Assembly: GCA_015064625.1 (NCBI GenBank) | Contig: SVRW01000013.1 | Span: 1 to 63,680, forward strand | Origin: Oscillospiraceae bacterium | GTDB taxonomy: Bacteria > Bacillota > Clostridia > Oscillospirales > CAG-382 | Reading direction: 5' to 3' | DNA: 63,680 bases | Part shown: positions 53,351-61,424 of the stretch, one piece after another | Numbering within the stretch: position 1 is the first letter of the stretch | How the letters are laid out: each line of letters begins with the position of its first letter | Made by a program: the position numbers and the translations under genes | Notes under the pieces: generated by a model | The model's database searches: none | What the model was told of the DNA's origin: nothing | What the model saw: the letters and a program-made list of their open reading frames with translations, nothing else

Positions 53351-54137
53351 TGTCTATACTCCGCATTAAATGATTGTAAAATGAAAGTGTTTTCGGTATT
53401 GATTCAAAAATATTGCAAATAAATCTTTCCGAAAATTCACGAAATAGCATTTGACTTTTTTCGTCAGACAATAAGGCTCTGACGTGGAATATCTTTTTCA
53501 AATCGCTGTAACAAAGAAGCTCTAATGCTTTTATGCATTCGCTGTTTAATTGGAAAAATCTATGACTTTTTATCATAGCTCCCGATTCTCTTGCACATTT
53601 TTTGCACAAAATTCCAGATGTAAAAAAATCAAAGGTAAAAGTGTCAGCTTTTGAACTACATGACGGACAATAAGACGTGTCTGGTGCAAATCCGCATATT
53701 GATGCAAGCTTGATTTCGAAAAAAGGTTTGACTGTATCGGGAGGATATTTTTTCTCTGAAAGTACAAAAAAACAATTAAGCATCAACCTCAAAATATCTG
53801 AAGATGAGTTATCATTGACGCATACCTTTGAAACAGCTGACGAAAAATAACAAGCGAGAGCATAATTGAGAACGTCGTTTCTCAAACCGAAAAAATTGTT
53901 TTTTGCTGTAGCACCCGTTATTGTAAGATATCCGCCTTTTCCCTTGGCAACAGAAAATTCGCTGTACGTAAAAAGCTGAACGGCTGAATGTGTGGAGCTT
54001 TTCAGATTTTTAGCACCTGGTGCTTTCATCTTCATAATTCCGTTTTCTGCTGTTAGAACAGATAAAAGCTTAGCGTTTTCTCCGTAGTGTTCTTCTTTTA
54101 TAATCAGTCCTGTAATAAAATTATTCGTTTGCGTCAT
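53316..54137 (-). CDS. recO: DNA repair protein RecO
   Basis: A 273-residue recombination mediator. An N-terminal OB fold begins with ITGLIIKEEHYGENAKLLSVLT. A helical domain holds a zinc site of four Cys (CGFAPDTSYCPSCSSKA and GILCKKC). RecO loads RecA onto SSB-coated DNA with RecR. It overlaps era by 17 bases upstream, the usual order in Firmicutes. Confidence 0.93.
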   Translation of the reverse strand: MTQTNNFITGLIIKEEHYGENAKLLSVLTAENGIMKMKAPGAKNLKSSTHSAVQLFTYSEFSVAKGKGGYLTITGATAKNNFFGLRNDVLNYALACYFSSAVSKVCVNDNSSSDILRLMLNCFFVLSEKKYPPDTVKPFFEIKLASICGFAPDTSYCPSCSSKADTFTFDFFTSGILCKKCARESGAMIKSHRFFQLNSECIKALELLCYSDLKKIFHVRALLSDEKSQMLFREFSERFICNIFESIPKTLSFYNHLMRSIDNEKLRQKQENS

Positions 54138-55017
54138 TGTATCCGAAATTACTTACAAGACTTTGTCTCTCGCGCCAATTTTCTTTAACCTTAACCCAGA
54201 GATCAAGATATATACTTGCACCGAAAAGCTTTTCAGCATCTTCTCTTGCGTACATACCGATTTTTTTGAGCATAGCACCGTTTTTACCTATAATTATTCT
54301 CTTGTGGGCTTCTTTTTCACAATAAATTTCAGCTCTTATGAAAAGCGCATTTTTCTTTTCCTTGAATTCTTCAACAACAACAGCAACGCCGTGTGGAATT
54401 TCATCTTCCATAAGACGAAGTATTTTTTCTCTTATAACTTCTGCAATTATCTGTCTTTCGGGTTGGTCTGTATAAATATCGTCAGGGAAGAAGTGAGGAG
54501 ATTCGACGAGGAAAGGGTTTACTTCTTTGAGAATGATATCAACGCCTTCCCCTGTAAGAGCGGAAATGGGAATAACAGATTTGAAATCCATATCTCCTGC
54601 AAGTTCGGAAATGGTTTTTGCGATATCGGTTTTATTTGTTCTGTCAACCTTGTTTATTATAAGGAAAACGTTAGGGCTTGATTTTGTTATTTTTCTGAGT
54701 GTATCTTTTTCATTTTCGGATACAGGGCCGTTTGAAACGTCAACAACAAAAAAGATTATATCGGCATCAACGGTAGCGTTTCCTGCCACGTTCATCATAT
54801 ATTGACCTAAAAGATTTTTTGGCTTGTGAAGACCAGGAGTGTCAGTGAAAACGTATTGGTTTTCACCCTCGGTGAGAATACCTGTTATTCTTGTTCTTGT
54901 TGTCTGAGGCTTTTTTGATACAATAGCAACTTTTTCTCCAAGAAGCGAATTAAGCAATGTTGATTTCCCAACGTTTGGTTTACCGGCTATTGTAATAAAT
55001 ACTGTTTTTTGAGCCAT
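54121..55017 (-). CDS. era: GTPase Era
   Basis: A 298-residue ribosome-assembly GTPase. G1 is GKPNVGKSTLLNS, switch KPQTTRTRITG, G3 DTPGLHKPK and G4 NKVDR. The C-terminal KH domain (IIIGKNGAMLKKIGMYAREDAEKLFG) binds the 3' end of 16S rRNA. Full length. It lies 1 base after ybeY. Confidence 0.96.
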   Translation of the reverse strand: MAQKTVFITIAGKPNVGKSTLLNSLLGEKVAIVSKKPQTTRTRITGILTEGENQYVFTDTPGLHKPKNLLGQYMMNVAGNATVDADIIFFVVDVSNGPVSENEKDTLRKITKSSPNVFLIINKVDRTNKTDIAKTISELAGDMDFKSVIPISALTGEGVDIILKEVNPFLVESPHFFPDDIYTDQPERQIIAEVIREKILRLMEDEIPHGVAVVVEEFKEKKNALFIRAEIYCEKEAHKRIIIGKNGAMLKKIGMYAREDAEKLFGASIYLDLWVKVKENWRERQSLVSNFGYNDANE

Positions 55018-55018
55018 A

Positions 55019-55465
55019 TCAAAGTCCCGCCTTCTCTAAAATTTCCTTTTGTTTTGATATCATGTATCGTTCATCTTCTTCAGAAGTTTCATGGTCGTAT
55101 CCGAGAAGATGAAGTGATGAGTGTACAGAGAGAAAACAAAGCTCTCTTTCCAAAGTATTTCCATATTCCTCTGCCTGCTTTGTTGCTGTGTCAACGGAAA
55201 TAATAATATCACCCAACAAGGTCATAACGTCTGGAGTGTCAAATTCAAGCATAGGGAATGAAAGCACGTCGGTTGGCTTATCTTTTCCTCTGTATTCACG
55301 GTTCAGCTGGTGGATATAATCATCATCACATATTGTAACGGAAACCTCAAACAAGTTTTCGGGGTATGCTTCTTCAACCGTGAGTCTGATTGCCTTTTTA
55401 ATTTTACATATTGTGCTTTGTGAGATTTTTGCTTTAGTCTGATTTTTATAATAAACCTTTGTCAT
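55019..55465 (-). CDS. ybeY: Endoribonuclease YbeY
   Basis: A 148-residue single-strand RNase for 16S rRNA 3'-end maturation and ribosome quality control. The zinc motif HSSLHLLGYDH (HxxxHxxxxxH) is intact, and NREYRGKDKPTDVLSFP is the family signature. It overlaps phoH by four bases. Confidence 0.95.
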   Translation of the reverse strand: MTKVYYKNQTKAKISQSTICKIKKAIRLTVEEAYPENLFEVSVTICDDDYIHQLNREYRGKDKPTDVLSFPMLEFDTPDVMTLLGDIIISVDTATKQAEEYGNTLERELCFLSVHSSLHLLGYDHETSEEDERYMISKQKEILEKAGL

Positions 55466-56469
55466 TTTAAAGTACGGAATCTCCTTCTTTGATTTTCTTC
55501 ACCGTCTTTGCGTTTTTTTGTATCGTTTTTCTCGTATGCAAGAATTATTTTCTGAACGAGAGGGTGCCTTACAACGTCCTTGTGAGAAAAACGGTATATG
55601 GCAATTCCCTCAATACCGTCTAAAATATCAAGAGCTTCAATTAAACCGCTTTTTTTCATAAATGGCAAGTCTATCTGCGTTACGTCACCCGTGACTATTG
55701 CCTTCGAGTTGTTTCCAAGTCGGGTCAGAAACATTTTCATCTGTTCTGGCGTTGTGTTCTGTGCTTCATCAAGAATAATAAACGCATCATCAAGTGTTCT
55801 TCCTCTCATGTATGCAAGAGGAGCAATTTCTATAGTACCTTTTTCAAGATGCTTCTGAAAGCTTTCATTCCCAAGCATTTCTCCAAGGGCATCATAAAGC
55901 GGACGGAGATATGGGTCGATCTTGCTTTGTAGATCTCCTGGAAGAAAACCCAACTTTTCACCAGCTTCAACTGCAGGTCTTGTAAGAATGATTTTTGAAA
56001 TTTTCTTTTCTTTCAGAGCTGTTACAGCCATAGCAACTGCAAGGAAGGTTTTTCCTGTTCCCGCAGGACCAACACCCATTATAACAGTATTGGTCTTTAT
56101 CAGATTTACATATTTTTGTTGACCTACTGTTTTCGCTTTAAGAGGTTTTCCTTTAGCGGTAAGGCATATACAGTTACTGTAAAGGGATGAAAGCTCTTCG
56201 CTTTTGCCATCAATAACTTCTGCAATAACGTAGTTGACAGTGTTTTCGTCAAGCTCTGTGCTGACTGGAGAAAGTTTTTCAAGCTGTTCTATAACAATTT
56301 TAGCGTTATCAACAGAAGAAACATCTTCTCCAACAATTTTCAGACCGTCACCTCTGTTCAGAAGTTTAACAGCAAGGGCATTTTCAATAAGTTTTACGTT
56401 TGATTCGTATGTCCCGAAAAGCTTGAAAAGAAAATCGATGTTTAATTCTTTAAGTGTGACTTCAAACAC
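55462..56469 (-). CDS. phoH: PhoH-like ATPase
   Basis: A 335-residue PhoH/PhoL-type ATPase. A small N-terminal KH-like domain (to about 90) precedes a P-loop domain with Walker A GVGPAGTGKTFLAVA and Walker B AFIILDEAQNTT, plus PAVEAGEKLGFLPGD and YMRGRTLDD. Probably an RNA-related helicase or nuclease partner, since it is consistently encoded with ybeY and era. A basic tail (KKRKDGEENQRRRFR) ends the protein. Confidence 0.93.
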   Translation of the reverse strand: MFEVTLKELNIDFLFKLFGTYESNVKLIENALAVKLLNRGDGLKIVGEDVSSVDNAKIVIEQLEKLSPVSTELDENTVNYVIAEVIDGKSEELSSLYSNCICLTAKGKPLKAKTVGQQKYVNLIKTNTVIMGVGPAGTGKTFLAVAMAVTALKEKKISKIILTRPAVEAGEKLGFLPGDLQSKIDPYLRPLYDALGEMLGNESFQKHLEKGTIEIAPLAYMRGRTLDDAFIILDEAQNTTPEQMKMFLTRLGNNSKAIVTGDVTQIDLPFMKKSGLIEALDILDGIEGIAIYRFSHKDVVRHPLVQKIILAYEKNDTKKRKDGEENQRRRFRTLK

Positions 56470-56496
56470 AGTATACTCCTTTTTTATTTCTAAAGC

Positions 56497-57414
56497 TTAC
56501 ATAATTTCTTCCGTATTGTACGGAGTGCCTTGATAAACGCAATAGTTAAGCCAGTTTGAGAAAAGTAAATGAGCATGGGAACGCCAAAGATTTTTAGGCG
56601 TTTTTGAAGGGTCATTATCAGGAAAATAATTTGCTGGTATTGCGGGATTTATCCCCTTGTCAAGGTCTCTGAAATATTCTTTTGAAAGAGTATCAAAGTC
56701 ATATTCTGGATGCCCCGTTATGAAAATTTCTCTGTATTTTTTTGACGCAATAAGGTATGCGCCTGCTTCTTTAGAGCTGGCAAGTAAATCAAGGGCAGGA
56801 TTCTTTATTATGTCCTTTTCGTTTACACCTGAAAACCTTGAATGTGGAACTCTGAATACTTCGTCAAATCCTCTCGTCACAGGATGTGAAGGTATCAACG
56901 TGTTATGTTCGAATATACCCGAAAGCTTTTTTTCAAAATTAACCTTTTTAATTCCGTAATAGTAATTAAGAGCAGCAATAGCACCCCAACAAATATAGAG
57001 CTTTGAAAAAACGTTATGTTTCGACCATTCAAAAATTTCGCAAAGCTCGTCCCAGTAATCAACGTCATTAAAGTCAAGATGTTCAACAGGTGCTCCCGTT
57101 ATTATCATTCCATCAAATTTAAGATGCCTGAAATCATCAAACGTTCCGTAAAACGCTTTCAGATGTTCGGCAGGTGTATTTCTGCTTACTCTTGAAACGG
57201 TGTTCATAAAGCTGACGTCAACCTGCAAAGGCGTGTTTGATAAAAGCCTGAGCAACTGAGTTTCAGTGACAATTTTTGTTGGCATCAGATTGAGGATTGC
57301 AATTTTCAAAGGGCGGATATCCTGAGCAGTTGCTCTTGATTCGTCCATAATAAATATATTTTCGCCGTAAAGTATATCTGCGGCAGGAAGGGAATTAGGT
57401 ATTTTAATGGGCAT
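56497..57414 (-). CDS. metA: Homoserine O-acetyltransferase (MetA type)
   Basis: A 305-residue methionine biosynthesis enzyme that activates homoserine. The catalytic Cys142 (LYICWGA) and the His/Glu pair in FITGHPEYD are present. The residue that decides acyl donor is Glu111 (TGAPVE); in this family Glu111 directs acetyl-CoA use, whereas Gly in the E. coli enzyme gives succinyl-CoA. So O-acetylhomoserine is the likely product. No SAM riboswitch or T-box is seen upstream. Confidence 0.94.
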   Translation of the reverse strand: MPIKIPNSLPAADILYGENIFIMDESRATAQDIRPLKIAILNLMPTKIVTETQLLRLLSNTPLQVDVSFMNTVSRVSRNTPAEHLKAFYGTFDDFRHLKFDGMIITGAPVEHLDFNDVDYWDELCEIFEWSKHNVFSKLYICWGAIAALNYYYGIKKVNFEKKLSGIFEHNTLIPSHPVTRGFDEVFRVPHSRFSGVNEKDIIKNPALDLLASSKEAGAYLIASKKYREIFITGHPEYDFDTLSKEYFRDLDKGINPAIPANYFPDNDPSKTPKNLWRSHAHLLFSNWLNYCVYQGTPYNTEEIM

Positions 57415-57463
57415 GTTTATATCTCCGCAATTATATATTTATCCAATTTAAATTATCCTCAAT

Positions 57464-57492
57464 ATTATAGCATCTTCTTTCAGAAAATACAA
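57464..57492 (-). promoter_or_regulatory. Promoter of metA and the era operon
   Basis: On the minus strand, TTGTAT (57492-57487) and TATAAT (57469-57464) are spaced by 17 bases, about 45 bases before the metA start, which is preceded by GCGGAG. Confidence 0.65.
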
Positions 57493-57583
57493 TAGATATT
57501 TTATAAAAATAAAGCTTTTTTCATAATAATATTATATTCGTTTTCACTAATTTGCAAATTCTAATATAAATGCTTCAAAATAC

Positions 57584-57612
57584 TTGAAATTTTAAATCAA
57601 AGATGATAAAAT
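57584..57612 (+). promoter_or_regulatory. Promoter of tsaC-coaE-slt operon
   Basis: TTGAAA (57584-57589) and TAAAAT (57607-57612) are spaced by 17 bases. An AAGGAGAG ribosome site and the tsaC ATG follow. Confidence 0.7.
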
Positions 57613-57636
57613 CAAAAAAAGAAGGAGAGATTTTTT

Positions 57637-58287
57637 ATGTTTACTGAAAAGATTGAAACGAAAATATACCGTATGTCCGATGAGAGTATTGACTCAAATA
57701 TGCTTTTTGAATGTGCAGAAATAATAAAAAAAGGCGGAGTTATTGCATTTCCTACAGAAACAGTTTATGGACTCGGCGCAAACGCACTTGATGAATCCGC
57801 ATGTAAGAAAATATATGAGCTTAAAGGCAGACCTGAAAATAAGGCTTTGATATGTCATTTATCCGACCCTTCTCAAGGCGAGGAAATAGCATATATGGAT
57901 AAAAGGGCATATAAGCTTTTTGAAGCCTTTTCTCCTGGTCCTATGACAGTGGTTTTGCGTAAAAAAGACGTTTTAGGACCAACAGTTACGGGAGGAATGG
58001 ATACTGTTGCAATAAGAATGCCTTCAAACAAAACCTTTATCGAGCTTTCGAAAATTGCAAAATGTCCTATTGCAGGAACTTCTGCAAACATTTCATCAAG
58101 ACCAAGTCCAAAAGAATGCATTGGTGTTATTGATGATTTTTACGGATATATTCCCGCCATAATAGATACAGGTAAAACAAGCGTTGGTATAGAATCCACA
58201 ATAGTTTCTCTTGTGGGAGAAAAACCAATAATTTTGAGAGTAGGTGCAATTTCTCCTGAGGAAATTGGAAAGGTTATAGAGTTATGA
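57637..58287 (+). CDS. tsaC: L-threonylcarbamoyladenylate synthase
   Basis: A 216-residue YrdC/Sua5-fold enzyme that condenses threonine, bicarbonate and ATP for tRNA t6A37. Visible are GGVIAFPTETVYGLGANA, KIYELKGRPENKAL, FSPGPMTVVLRKK, RMPSN and PIAGTSANISSRPSP. It is the short YrdC form without the extra Sua5 C-terminal domain. It overlaps coaE by four bases. Confidence 0.93.
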   Translation: MFTEKIETKIYRMSDESIDSNMLFECAEIIKKGGVIAFPTETVYGLGANALDESACKKIYELKGRPENKALICHLSDPSQGEEIAYMDKRAYKLFEAFSPGPMTVVLRKKDVLGPTVTGGMDTVAIRMPSNKTFIELSKIAKCPIAGTSANISSRPSPKECIGVIDDFYGYIPAIIDTGKTSVGIESTIVSLVGEKPIILRVGAISPEEIGKVIEL

Positions 58288-58886
58288 TTATTGTCGGGAT
58301 ATGCGGCAGAAGCGGCAGTGGAAAAAGCACTGTTGGGAAGATTATAAAAAACAAATATCCTGCTTATATTGATTGCGATAATGTTTCAAGGGAAATTACG
58401 AAAAAAAACAGCCCCTGTCTTTTGGAGCTTGTTGACTATTTCGGAAATGAAATTTTACTTTCTGACGGTAATTTAAACAGAGCAAAACTTGCATCCATCG
58501 CTTTTGGCGTTGATGAAAAATTAGCTGTTTTGAATAAAATAACACATAAGTACATCACGGAAGATATAGAAAAAAGAATTCTGAATTTTAAAAACGATTT
58601 TGAAAAATTTGTATTTCTTGATGCTCCAACACTTTTTGAAAGCGGAATTCACAAAAGATGTGATTTTATTCTTTCGGTTATTGCCGATGATACGGTTCTT
58701 TTGGAAAGAATAAAAAAAAGAGATAAAAAAAGCGATGAAGATGCAAAAAAACGCCTTTCATCCCAATATTCCAATGATTTTCTTATTAGAAACTCTGACT
58801 TTGTTATAGAAAATAATGGAACGCTTGAACAGCTTGAAGAAAAAACTGAAAATTTCCTGAAAACGCTTGAGGAAACCTATGAGTAA
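58284..58886 (+). CDS. coaE: Dephospho-CoA kinase
   Basis: A 200-residue P-loop kinase that phosphorylates the 3'-OH of dephospho-CoA, the last step of CoA synthesis. Walker A is GICGRSGSGKSTVGK, the substrate Asp is in YIDCDNVSREI, and LDAPTLFESGIHKRCD and the lid RIKKRDKKSDEDAKKRLSSQ match the family. The operon position between tsaC and the lytic transglycosylase is tight, with overlapping ends. Confidence 0.92.
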   Translation: MIIVGICGRSGSGKSTVGKIIKNKYPAYIDCDNVSREITKKNSPCLLELVDYFGNEILLSDGNLNRAKLASIAFGVDEKLAVLNKITHKYITEDIEKRILNFKNDFEKFVFLDAPTLFESGIHKRCDFILSVIADDTVLLERIKKRDKKSDEDAKKRLSSQYSNDFLIRNSDFVIENNGTLEQLEEKTENFLKTLEETYE

Positions 58887-59484
58887 AAAGTTAATATTTT
58901 TTTGTTTTTTTCTCGTTTTCGGGTTTTTAGCACTTTTCTTTGGATTGTATTTCAAGGAAGATATCAAAATATTTGTCAAAGAACACTTATACGTTGAAAC
59001 CTACAATCTGGAATATTCAGAGTACGTAAAAGAAGCATCCATTGAATTTGATGTACCCGAATCCATGATATATGCAATTATTAAAACCGAAAGTAATTTC
59101 CAACATGATGTTGTATCACATGCAGGAGCCGTTGGACTTATGCAGCTTTTGCCTGAAACATATTCATGGGTCGCTATGAAGCTTGGCGAGAATCCTGATA
59201 TGAATAACATATCTGACCCAAAGACAAATATAAGATATGGAACTTATTATCTTGCATTTCTTTCAGAACGCCTCGAAAATGATGAAACTGTTTATGCAGC
59301 TTATAATGCAGGATTTTCACGTGTTACGGGATGGCTTTCTGACAGTCGATATTCTGACGATGGTAAGATTCTTTCAAAGATTCCGTATAAAGAGACAAAG
59401 GCTTACGTTGACAAAGTGAAAAAAGCGCGTGGAAAATACGAAGAAATTATAAAAAAAGTTCCAGCTTCTTCCCAAATTTCTTAA
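58879..59484 (+). CDS. Membrane-anchored lytic transglycosylase
   Basis: A protein of about 201 residues with one N-terminal membrane helix (about 4-23) and a Slt-type lysozyme-like domain outside. The catalytic Glu is in IIKTESNF, followed by AVGLMQLLPETY and NIRYGTYYLAFL, the usual three motifs. It cleaves peptidoglycan glycan strands. The ATG at 58879, within the end of coaE and behind GAGG, is preferred over the start at 58867. It lies just ahead of spoIIQ, but a separate promoter follows. Confidence 0.9.
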   Translation: MSKKLIFFCFFLVFGFLALFFGLYFKEDIKIFVKEHLYVETYNLEYSEYVKEASIEFDVPESMIYAIIKTESNFQHDVVSHAGAVGLMQLLPETYSWVAMKLGENPDMNNISDPKTNIRYGTYYLAFLSERLENDETVYAAYNAGFSRVTGWLSDSRYSDDGKILSKIPYKETKAYVDKVKKARGKYEEIIKKVPASSQIS

Positions 59485-59490
59485 AAAATT

Positions 59491-59520
59491 GAATAAATGC
59501 CCTTTTGTTTGGAAAAACTA
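59491..59520 (+). promoter_or_regulatory. Candidate sigma-F promoter of spoIIQ
   Basis: GAATA (59491-59495) and GGAAAAACTA (59511-59520) are spaced by 15 bases. The -10 element fits the forespore sigma-F type consensus (GgnrAnAnTw). Transcription would start near 59527, leaving a short leader with a GGAGGG ribosome site before the spoIIQ ATG at 59547. spoIIQ is a known sigma-F gene in Bacillus and Clostridia. Confidence 0.6.
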
Positions 59521-59546
59521 CTCACAACAAACAATGGAGGGCAATT

Positions 59547-60299
59547 ATGGAACACAACAAAAAAAACAAAGAAAATAAAATCGAACGAAAAATGCTCGAT
59601 TTTAAAAAACGTTTATCCGAATTCAAATCAAAGGAATTTATGAAAAAATACGGCGCATCTGTTTATATGTCCCTTGCGTTGATGGCTGTCGTTGCAACTG
59701 CAGTTGGTGTTTTTTCTCTCAGCTATTCCTATGATGACATTGGCGACATTAACATAGAAACTCCTGAGATAAGCGTTCCAGAGATAATAATCCCCGATTT
59801 TAACGTTAGCACAGATGAGCCTGAAAAGCCTGTCGATAACAATCAATCGGGAATTGAAGCAGATCCTGTTGAAAAGGAATATTATTATCCTGTTAAAGGA
59901 GAAATAATAAAAAAATATTCCACAGATTCATTGGTGTTTTCTGAAACGCTTAATGATTACAGAACTCATCAGGGCATAGATTTTGCCGCTGAGATCGGAT
60001 CGGCTGTACGTGCATATACAGATGGTGTTGTTCTTGGAATATACGATGATCCTATGATGGGAAAAACTGTAGCGATTCAGCATGATTACGATATGGTTTC
60101 TTATTATATGAATCTTGACAGCAATATTCCGGAAGGTCTGAAAGTTGGTTCAAAGATAAAAGCGGGTGACGTTATTGGCGCCGTTGGAAAAACTGCTTTA
60201 ACAGAGGTTGGAGATAAACCTCATATTCACTTTGAGCTTAAGGTTGGCGGTGTAACCATAAACCCCGAAAAAGAGCTTGACGGAGCTTCTAAAAAATAA
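59547..60299 (+). CDS. spoIIQ: Forespore engulfment protein SpoIIQ (M23 family)
   Basis: A 250-residue type II membrane protein with a basic N-terminus, one helix (about 36-60), a linker, and a LytM/M23 peptidase domain (about 120-240). The zinc ligands are present as H..D in THQGIDFAAE and HxH in KPHIHFELKV, as in clostridial SpoIIQ and unlike the Bacillus subtilis form, which lacks a ligand. It forms the intercellular channel with SpoIIIAH. Assignment rests on this layout and on spoIIID next door. ATG 59547, behind GGAGGG, is chosen over the frame from 59505. Confidence 0.88.
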   Translation: MEHNKKNKENKIERKMLDFKKRLSEFKSKEFMKKYGASVYMSLALMAVVATAVGVFSLSYSYDDIGDINIETPEISVPEIIIPDFNVSTDEPEKPVDNNQSGIEADPVEKEYYYPVKGEIIKKYSTDSLVFSETLNDYRTHQGIDFAAEIGSAVRAYTDGVVLGIYDDPMMGKTVAIQHDYDMVSYYMNLDSNIPEGLKVGSKIKAGDVIGAVGKTALTEVGDKPHIHFELKVGGVTINPEKELDGASKK

Positions 60300-60388
60300 A
60301 AAAGAATTAACTGTATTTCGATAGTAAACGAATAAAAACGGACTTTTTTTCATATAGTTTACCGTATAAAACATACGGGAGAAGCTAT

Positions 60389-60709
60389 ATGTCACAAAAA
60401 GAGTCCGTTTTTTGTTATGCATACGACAATGATAAGAAAAAGCTGATATGCGAACTTGGGCATTATATAGTTGACAATATGTCAACCGTCCGAAAAACAG
60501 CAAAGCATTTCGGACTTTCAAAATCAACGGTTCATAAAAATCTGACCGTAGCATTGAAAGAGATAGATTTTCAGCTTTTTGAAGAAACCAAATCAATTTT
60601 AGAAAAAAACAAAAAAGAAAGACATATCAGAGGCGGGATGGCAACGAAAATGAAATATCTTAATTCAAGAAACGATTTGAAAAAATCGGAGGAATGCATT
60701 GAAGGTTGA
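60389..60709 (+). CDS. spoIIID: Sporulation regulator SpoIIID
   Basis: A 106-residue mother-cell DNA-binding protein. The helix-turn-helix (STVRKTAKHFGLSKSTVHKNL, about 32-52) and the C-terminal IRGGMATKMKY closely follow the Bacillus protein. The first 15 residues and the last 15 are longer or different. It is the classic neighbour of spoIIQ. GGGAG precedes the ATG. Its last bases overlap the lipase-like gene. Confidence 0.94.
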   Translation: MSQKESVFCYAYDNDKKKLICELGHYIVDNMSTVRKTAKHFGLSKSTVHKNLTVALKEIDFQLFEETKSILEKNKKERHIRGGMATKMKYLNSRNDLKKSEECIEG

Positions 60710-61334
60710 TCTGTGCGATATTTTTGAAAAATGTCTGTCTGCAAAATACATACACGTTGAAAATGATGGAAGCTATTCTTCTTATACTGTTGATAAAACG
60801 AGATATATTTTTTTTCAGCAAAGTAATGGAAAAACGGATTGGATGAACAATTTTGATTTTCCGTCAAAGGCGTATAAGGGGATGGATATTCCATGGAGAT
60901 GTCATAGAGGATTTCTGAAGGTGTGGAAAAGCATTTTACCCTATGTGGAAAAGCTACTCAAAACATCTTCTTTTGAATCTGCAGTTGTGGTAGGATATAG
61001 TCACGGTGCCGCTTTGTCGGCGTTATGCTTTGAATACGTCTGGTACAACTATCCTGATATAAGAAATAATTTATATGGTTTTTCATTTGGAAGTCCAAGA
61101 ATTTTTTATGGAAAAAGAAATTACAGCTTCCTCAAAGAACGTTTTTCAAAATACATAAACGTAATCAATTCCGATGATATTGTTACAAAAGTGCCGCCTT
61201 CAATTTTAGGCTACAGACATATGGGAAAGCTTCTTTATATCGGACGCGATAAGAAATTCTTTTCAATAAATGCTCATAGGGCGGAAAGTTATAGAGAATC
61301 ATTGAAGGAAATACGTTGTATAATAGACGTATAA
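60699..61334 (+). CDS. Class 3 lipase-like protein
   Basis: A 211-residue alpha/beta hydrolase of the class 3 lipase type. The nucleophile elbow is GYSHG (Ser101), Asp159 or 160 lies in NSDDIVTKVPP and His193 in NAHRAESY, so a full triad is possible. No signal peptide or membrane helix, so it is probably cytoplasmic. It starts at TTG 60699 behind GGAGG, inside spoIIID, and is likely co-translated. A role in spore membranes or germination is a guess from context. Confidence 0.85.
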   Translation: MKVDLCDIFEKCLSAKYIHVENDGSYSSYTVDKTRYIFFQQSNGKTDWMNNFDFPSKAYKGMDIPWRCHRGFLKVWKSILPYVEKLLKTSSFESAVVVGYSHGAALSALCFEYVWYNYPDIRNNLYGFSFGSPRIFYGKRNYSFLKERFSKYINVINSDDIVTKVPPSILGYRHMGKLLYIGRDKKFFSINAHRAESYRESLKEIRCIIDV

Positions 61335-61359
61335 TGGGAAAAATTTAGCAAATTGCCTA

Positions 61360-61387
61360 TTGCAATTTTAAAAAAAGATGTTATACT
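61360..61387 (+). promoter_or_regulatory. Promoter of tyrS
   Basis: TTGCAA (61360-61365) and TATACT (61382-61387) are spaced by 16 bases, 38 bases before the tyrS ATG. A small hairpin AAATTGC/GCAATTT overlaps the -35 box. There is no room for a T-box leader. Confidence 0.6.
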
Positions 61388-61424
61388 ATCTACAAGATAA
61401 TATAACGAGAGGATTTATAGATTT

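Noticed and set aside
57415..57636. Possible SAM riboswitch or T-box upstream of metA
   Set aside because: None of the conserved riboswitch or T-box bases are present; only opposed promoters are seen.
60371..60378. CATACGGG resembling a sigma-E -10 element before spoIIID
   Set aside because: It would start transcription within about five bases of the ATG and leave the GGGAG ribosome site outside the mRNA.
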